Of a stretch of DNA of 64,000 nt, positions 59,140 to 64,000 are shown one piece after another (within the stretch, counting starts at the first letter, position 1; every line of letters begins with the position of its first letter). The DNA comes from Periplaneta americana (lineage: Eukaryota; Arthropoda; Insecta; Blattodea; Blattidae). The stretch covers positions 160,389,955 to 160,453,954 of the forward strand of contig NC_091122.1 of NCBI RefSeq assembly GCF_040183065.1, given 5' to 3'. The notes under the pieces are model-generated. The model worked only from the letters and a program-made list of their open reading frames with translations. It did no database searches and was not told where the DNA came from. The position numbers and the translations under genes are program-made.

Positions 59140-59607
59140 CTGATTGGAGGCCGATCTCATGCTCACACGCAAGCGAGCTGAAATCTCACGTATTTGTGGA
59201 TTACAAAATTTTAATACAAGACAGTATCCCTGAAGATGTATGGGAAAGTGCTAACGTTCAAGATGAGGAGCAAGTAAGTTGGTACATTTACCGAATGGAT
59301 GTAATTTGTGCATATATACGCAGATTTATCTCAGATGAAACTAGCAAATGAAGAAATAAGGTACAAGAGGCTGTCTGAGGTTGCAATATTGGTTTTGATA
59401 ATTCCACATTCTAATGCTGGCGAAGAACGTGTTTTTTCTATGATAAGGAAAAATAAAACAGCTTTTAGACCTTCGTTGAACGTGGATGGTACATTATCAT
59501 CTGTCTTGACCATGAAAATGGCCATTCCTGGGCCATGCCACTCATTCGGACCACCAAAAGAAGTGATGACTAATGATAAGAAAGTAACGCATTGCAATAA
59601 AGAATGA
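59140..59607 (+). pseudogene. hAT transposase C-terminal dimerisation fragment
   Basis: Two frames carry FVDYKILIQDSIPEDVWES and then RLSEVAILVLIIPHSNAGEE, RVFSMIRKNKTAFRP and LSSVLTMKMA. This matches the dimerisation (hATC) end of hAT-family transposases. A frame change separates the halves near 59320. The rest of the transposase was not found; the satellite replaces what should be upstream. Confidence 0.68.
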
Positions 59608-59886
59608 GATTTGTATCGTTTACAATTAAGTGCAACATATGGATTATATTAACATATTTTGTGTTTTGTGTTTTTCCACAAAACTGATGAATATTACATA
59701 AAAATAATTTGCATTATAAAAATTGTGATTTGCTAATGATTAATTATGAAATAAATGGATATTATAAAATAAATTTTCCTTGAATCTCACTCTTCCTGAT
59801 TAGTGATCTTACTTAGTTATCATGGGGACCCTTGGCAACTCTGTTAGTACTAGCCTATATAAAATATATTTATATCATAATATTAT

Positions 59887-60067
59887 CACAGTCTAGTATA
59901 TACAGTCACGAAGCTCAATACGTAGAAAATATGCATCCAAAGATAGTTGCTAACCACAAGGATCCCTACTATCGCCTCATCACAGATAATGCGAAATAGT
60001 ACCAGCACAGTCTACTGTTCCTAGCACCCTCACAACTCAAGCTTCGTGGCTGTATATACTAGACTGT
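59887..60067. mobile_element. Small inverted-repeat MITE, copy 2
   Basis: CACAGTCTAGTATATACAGT to ACTGTATATACTAGACTGT, matching 26461-26643 over the full length with few differences. ATAATATT-like sequence on both sides may be the target duplication. Confidence 0.83.
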
Positions 60068-60880
60068 AATAATATTAAGATATAATATGTTGATAAATAT
60101 GTGGTCTGTAATATCTTTTCTCTTCTATTTCCTTTAAAAGAAAGAACTTCGTCGCCATTGACACCGTTTTAATAATTTTGTAGTGTTTGCAATTCCGTAA
60201 CAATTAAAACTTACATGTGAAGGTCGTTATTAGCGGCATCCGTGAATACTCGTAATATGAGAAACTAGAAGAACATGTTAATAATAAGGAAGTAATTTTT
60301 ATGATCGAAGAAGTAAACTAAAATAAATAACATTGCGAGATTACAAAATTCATAGAAATATTACAGTACTACGAATCTTTGCTGTGTAACTTACTTTAAA
60401 ATACAACATTACGATTAAGAAGACAAACATAACCTAATTTGACGAATTAAATACGAAGGTAAACAGCTGTTTCATGTTATGACGTAGTATGTTTATTGAT
60501 ATGATTTCACTTGTAGTGATTTACTGATAATGTAAATACATTTTAATTCTTTCGTGGAACAGAAAGATACAACTCCATGTTTTACAACATCTTTCACAAA
60601 TAACTTGTAAAGTAAAACACCAAATCTTTGTGGAATAGGTTCTAGGAACTTTTTGCCACATTTGAGAATGAACGCAATGTATATTAAGTTGTCAAAATTG
60701 TATAAGGTCGTTTTTATCATTTCCTCTTCTTGGTAAATAGATTCCTTTTTCGGAGATCCCCCCACCCCCAACAATAAGACGAGTGTCAGATAATCCATGG
60801 AGAATCTTAGTTTAATTTTGACTTGTTTCATATCTCAAAGCTACATTGCTTAATATGTAAGATCTCACTACGGAATATAA
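60068..60880. other. No feature seen
   Basis: AT-rich sequence. A minus open frame near 60493 has no recognisable domain. Confidence 0.4.
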
Positions 60881-62853
60881 TCTATACTAATAATAAATCT
60901 GTAGCCGAAATTTTTCTGGTAATTTTAGATTTTCCAAAAATAATTGGTCCTAACATATATAATTAATCGCCCAGAAACCGAAAATCGCTTTTTTGAAATT
61001 TTTGTTTATATGTCTGTCTGGATATTTGTTACCTTTTCACGCGATAATGCCTGAACCGATTTATAGGAAGATTTGAATATAAATTAAGTTCGTTGTAACT
61101 TAGATTTTAGGCTATATAGCATTCAAAATATTTTATTTAAAAGGGGGGTTATAAGGGGGCTTGAATTAGATAAATCGAAATATTTCCCTTATTATTAATT
61201 TTCATGAAAAATATTACATAACAAAAGTTTCTTTAAAACTAATTTCCGATAAGTTTTATTCCATGCAAAATTTTGAAAGGACTGATATTTAATGAGATAA
61301 ATGAGTTTCAAAATTACAATAACAACGCCATCTAAGGCAGTGTAATGAAATAAAAAACAAATGACTTCGTCTATAAGGGGCCTTGGACAACAACAATCGA
61401 AAGCTATGAAACATACGGTAGCCTACAGAGAATGTTTCTGTAATTGTATGATGTAATATCGGAAGCTAAATTAACCGATTTGTATAATTAATTATTAATT
61501 CACCATTGGGAAGTGTAGTTTCTCTAGATGGAGATAATGCTATAATGTTATTACAGTAACTTCTGAAGGAATCGAGGACAGGTAAGATTAAAATAGCTTG
61601 TTATGCACAGAAAACTTGATAGGCATTCGTTTCCTGTATATCCTAAAATAATTTTTATGACCAAATGAGTGGTCTCTGGATCAAAATGACAGCATTTTAA
61701 TTTCTTTAATACAATTTAAATTAAGTAACATAATAAACGATTTATCCTTCTATCAAACACGAATGTTCCCTGGATCAAATGTCCTATTTTAATTATTATT
61801 TATTATTATTTTATTATTATTTATTTCAAATATACAGAATAAAGAAATATAATTACAAAACAAACAAAGAGAAATACAAATAAAATAATACAAGCAATAT
61901 AAAAAGAAGATACAGTAGTATTAACAAAATTTGAGACCGAATGAGCAGCGCTCGTGCTCGGTCGCAGTTCAGATATAATATTAAAATAAAAAATAATAAT
62001 ATAAATAAATGAGTAAAATAAAATAGGAACTAAAATATAATTACAGCGGCAATGGAATTATATAATATAATATTAACACTATAGAAGAATAATATCGCAC
62101 GTGAAAAGTAGGACTAATATATATTTCAAAATTGTAGAATACAAATATAATATAGGTTGATTAATTCATACACATAGGCTATAAATTTATTTAATCAAAT
62201 TGAAGATATTAACACGTTTCTAATTTTCTTGTTATATTTTAGTGGGTTACATGTTAGAAGTTCTGGGTGTAATTTAGTTAAAGCATTGTACAACCGAGGG
62301 CCAAAATTTATGCTATGCTTTAGACCAGCAGATGTGAGACATTTAGGTTCTACTAATGTTGAATTAATATTTCGTCTTGTGTCATAATTGTGTGTCTGTA
62401 ATACAAACTTATTACGATTTTTATGATAAAATTTTAACAGGGTATACTTATAAATTTGTTCAATATTAAATACATTAAATTCAGAATAAATTAATTTAGT
62501 TGGATAATCGAAACGTTTCTTCAAACAAATTTTAATTATTCGTTTTTGTAGTAAATTTAACGGACTAAGATTAATTTTTGTACTTCCACCCCAAACAATT
62601 ATACCATATTGAATGATAGACTGAATAATGGCCAAATAAACATTTCGTAGAACTCTAATAGGTAAGTAGCATCGAAGATTAACGAATTTATAAATTGTTT
62701 TACGAAGCCTCTTACAAAGATAAGTAATGTGATGAGGCCATTTTAAATTCTGATCAATAATGATACCCAGATATTTGACATATTTGGCTTCTTTCAAAGG
62801 TGGACATTACTTTATACTCTAACGGGTGCAGCGGAGCGCACGGGTATGGCTAG
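60881..62853 (+). mobile_element. Non-autonomous Helitron, copy 2, with LINE inserted
   Basis: It starts TCTATACTAATAATAAATCT after an A and ends in GTGCAGCGGAGCGCAC, then GGGTATGGCTAG before a T. These are the Helitron signs: 5' TC, 3' hairpin plus CTAG, and A/T insertion with no duplication. The part outside the LINE matches 30148-31187. No Rep/helicase gene is present. Confidence 0.85.
61790..62806 (-). mobile_element. LINE 3' fragment inside the Helitron
   Basis: The minus frame 62195-62797 reads KYVKYLGIIIDQNLKWPHHI, then VYLAIIQSIIQYGIIVWGGS and LLQKRIIKICLKKRF, ending FGPRLYNALTKLHPEL and a stop. This is the region following the YADD box in CR1/Jockey-like LINEs. The 3' part is AT-rich with a TTAT-type tail. 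Comparison with the other Helitron copy shows that it is an insertion. The 201-codon frame is open, but the enzyme core is lost. Confidence 0.85.
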
Positions 62854-63314
62854 TAAATTAAATAAAAGAAGTGTCCTGACCATCTTCGGATATCGAACAC
62901 TGACGGCTAAGAAACTGAAACATTCTAATAAAGAACTAGCCTGTTCGAGTCTGCTTTAATACTGATGTGTCATTTTGTTGAGCATGTGCTTTTCTGTTAG
63001 AGGCGAACTCTTCTAGTTTCTGCCATTACACCAGACAGCTGTTCCTAACAGCGGTGTAACCCAAGGTTACATGGGGTGGCCACAGAGAGTAATTACTAGC
63101 ATATGCTCTTTTCCTGCTCTCCGTATTGAAACTTGGAGCTCTCGTTGGGACTTACGTATATGTTACAATATGAAGTCACGAAGTTCAGAGGAACGTAAAA
63201 AAAAAAAAAAAAAAAATAGAAACTGATCCCGAATTATTTCAATTTGTGGCATGGTACGTGAGGAAAATCGCAAGTAAATAAATGGGCTAGAATTTCTGCG
63301 ACTACTTTCTGTGA
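62854..63314. other. No feature seen
   Basis: Contains an A run of about 21 bases near 63199. Nothing else is recognised. Confidence 0.4.
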
Positions 63315-63509
63315 GGTTACCTGAAGTCCAAAGTGTACGTAAACAGGCCCCAAACAACTGATGGCCTGAAGATTGGCATTGCCCAGGAAATCGCCAACAC
63401 TGATGGCGAAATGTTGGGAAGAGTGACACGCAACTTCAGGGAAAGACTTGAAGAGTGCATGGAGAGAGACGGACACCATTTGAAGGACATAATTTTTAAT
63501 ACAATCTAA
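63315..63509 (+). pseudogene. Mariner-like transposase C-terminal remnant
   Basis: The frame reads GYLKSKVYVNRPQTTDGLK, then IANTDGEMLGRVTRNFRERL and ECMERDGHHLKDIIF before a TAA. It corresponds to the end of the mariner-like transposases seen at 7986 and 13788. The catalytic core is missing. Confidence 0.72.
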
Positions 63510-63899
63510 ATGGTTGTCAACAAAATGGCATAGGGGATAAGTGGGTACAGTAAGACAGGGAGAACAGTGAGACATGTTTTATTAGATGGTAAATTTTGAT
63601 GTTGAGATGTTGATAACAGTGGAGTTGTATGTTGCATGAGTAAAGCAACAGTATTTTCATACTCGATTTGATTCTAGTTATAAAGGCGAGTGATGAAAAA
63701 ATAATTCGTAATTTTTCACTCTAGAAATAAAATTTTGGCTTGTGTTTAATGAAGGTTATATTTGATATACAAATGAAATGTAAATATGAATGTTTTGTTA
63801 TCTAATACTGTGGTATTTGAGATTATGTTTGGTAAAGTTTCGTCTTTCTTGTTTTAATTTTGAAGTGATGGCGCCATTTTTAAATTAACTATGCGTAAA

Positions 63900-63953
63900 G
63901 GGAACAGTGAGACATGCCATTGAAGGGTACACTGAGACGTCTCACTGTTCCCA
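63900..63953. repeat. 14-base perfect inverted repeat
   Basis: GGGAACAGTGAGAC pairs with GTCTCACTGTTCCC around 26 bases. A related AACAGTGAGACATG is near 63563. It may be one end of a MITE cut by the window edge. The region 63510-63899 and 63954-64000 is otherwise featureless. Confidence 0.7.
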
Positions 63954-64000
63954 TGTACCAATGTTTTGCAAAAACAAACTGTAATTATATTACATTTACC

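Noticed and set aside
58458-59351. Long open frames of 205 to 297 codons in the pentanucleotide array
   Set aside because: They are produced by a five-base repeat lacking stops in several frames; the protein is a pure SYHII-type repeat.
60493-60831. 112-codon minus-strand open frame
   Set aside because: No known motif and no sign of coding constraint visible from one sequence.

Overview
The window looks like non-coding-rich insect DNA, most likely from a cockroach-type blattodean. The evidence is an AT-rich background, kilobase-scale introns, tRNA-derived SINEs, and dozens of nested non-LTR, Penelope-like, Helitron, hAT and Tc1/mariner remnants. The order-level assignment rests on recollection of the SINE and LINE families and cannot be tested here. 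There are no bacterial-style operons, CRISPR arrays or intact RNA genes.

The one host gene I can support runs on the minus strand from about 54.8 kb down to 5.9 kb. It is a multidomain pacifastin-type serine-protease inhibitor precursor. Ten short exons (114 to 141 bases) each encode one complete six-cysteine pacifastin domain. Every exon begins after an AG acceptor and ends before a donor, and all are in phase 1, so each cassette is frame-neutral. The ten exons join to 423 codons without a stop. Most domains end in a dibasic or R-X-K-R sequence, so the product is probably secreted and cut into separate peptide inhibitors. The predicted reactive-site residue differs among domains (Lys, Arg, Leu, Gln, Glu, Asp, Pro). 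The first (signal peptide) and last exons are not visible, and the gene probably extends past one or both edges.

Nearly everything else lies in the introns or flanks and is mobile-element debris. From low to high coordinates: palindromic MITEs and a SINE nested in a LINE tail (0-5 kb); an internally deleted mariner-like element, a Tc1 element and LINE remnants (6-11.3 kb); a long-inverted-repeat transposon split by a LINE with a 17-base target duplication (12.4-14.5 kb); head-to-head Penelope-like 3' ends with a GIY-YIG segment and a hammerhead-like motif (15.8-16.6 kb); SINEs, a LINE and an RNase H fragment (16.8-25.7 kb); a LINE and a Helitron (29.1-31.2 kb); palindrome, LINE and MITE nests (34.8-36.2 kb); a hAT element inside an inverted-repeat element (36.9-39.7 kb); a deletion-derivative LINE (46.5 kb); an exact 134-base duplication around a LINE fragment (49.0-49.7 kb); a second copy of the 12.5-kb LINE (51.6-52.6 kb); a hAT element carrying a SINE (53.3-54.4 kb).

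Upstream of the visible pacifastin exons (54.8-64 kb) there are a 1-kb fold-back element, a LINE fragment, a 0.65-kb pentanucleotide satellite, a hAT dimerisation-domain fragment, and a Helitron containing a LINE.
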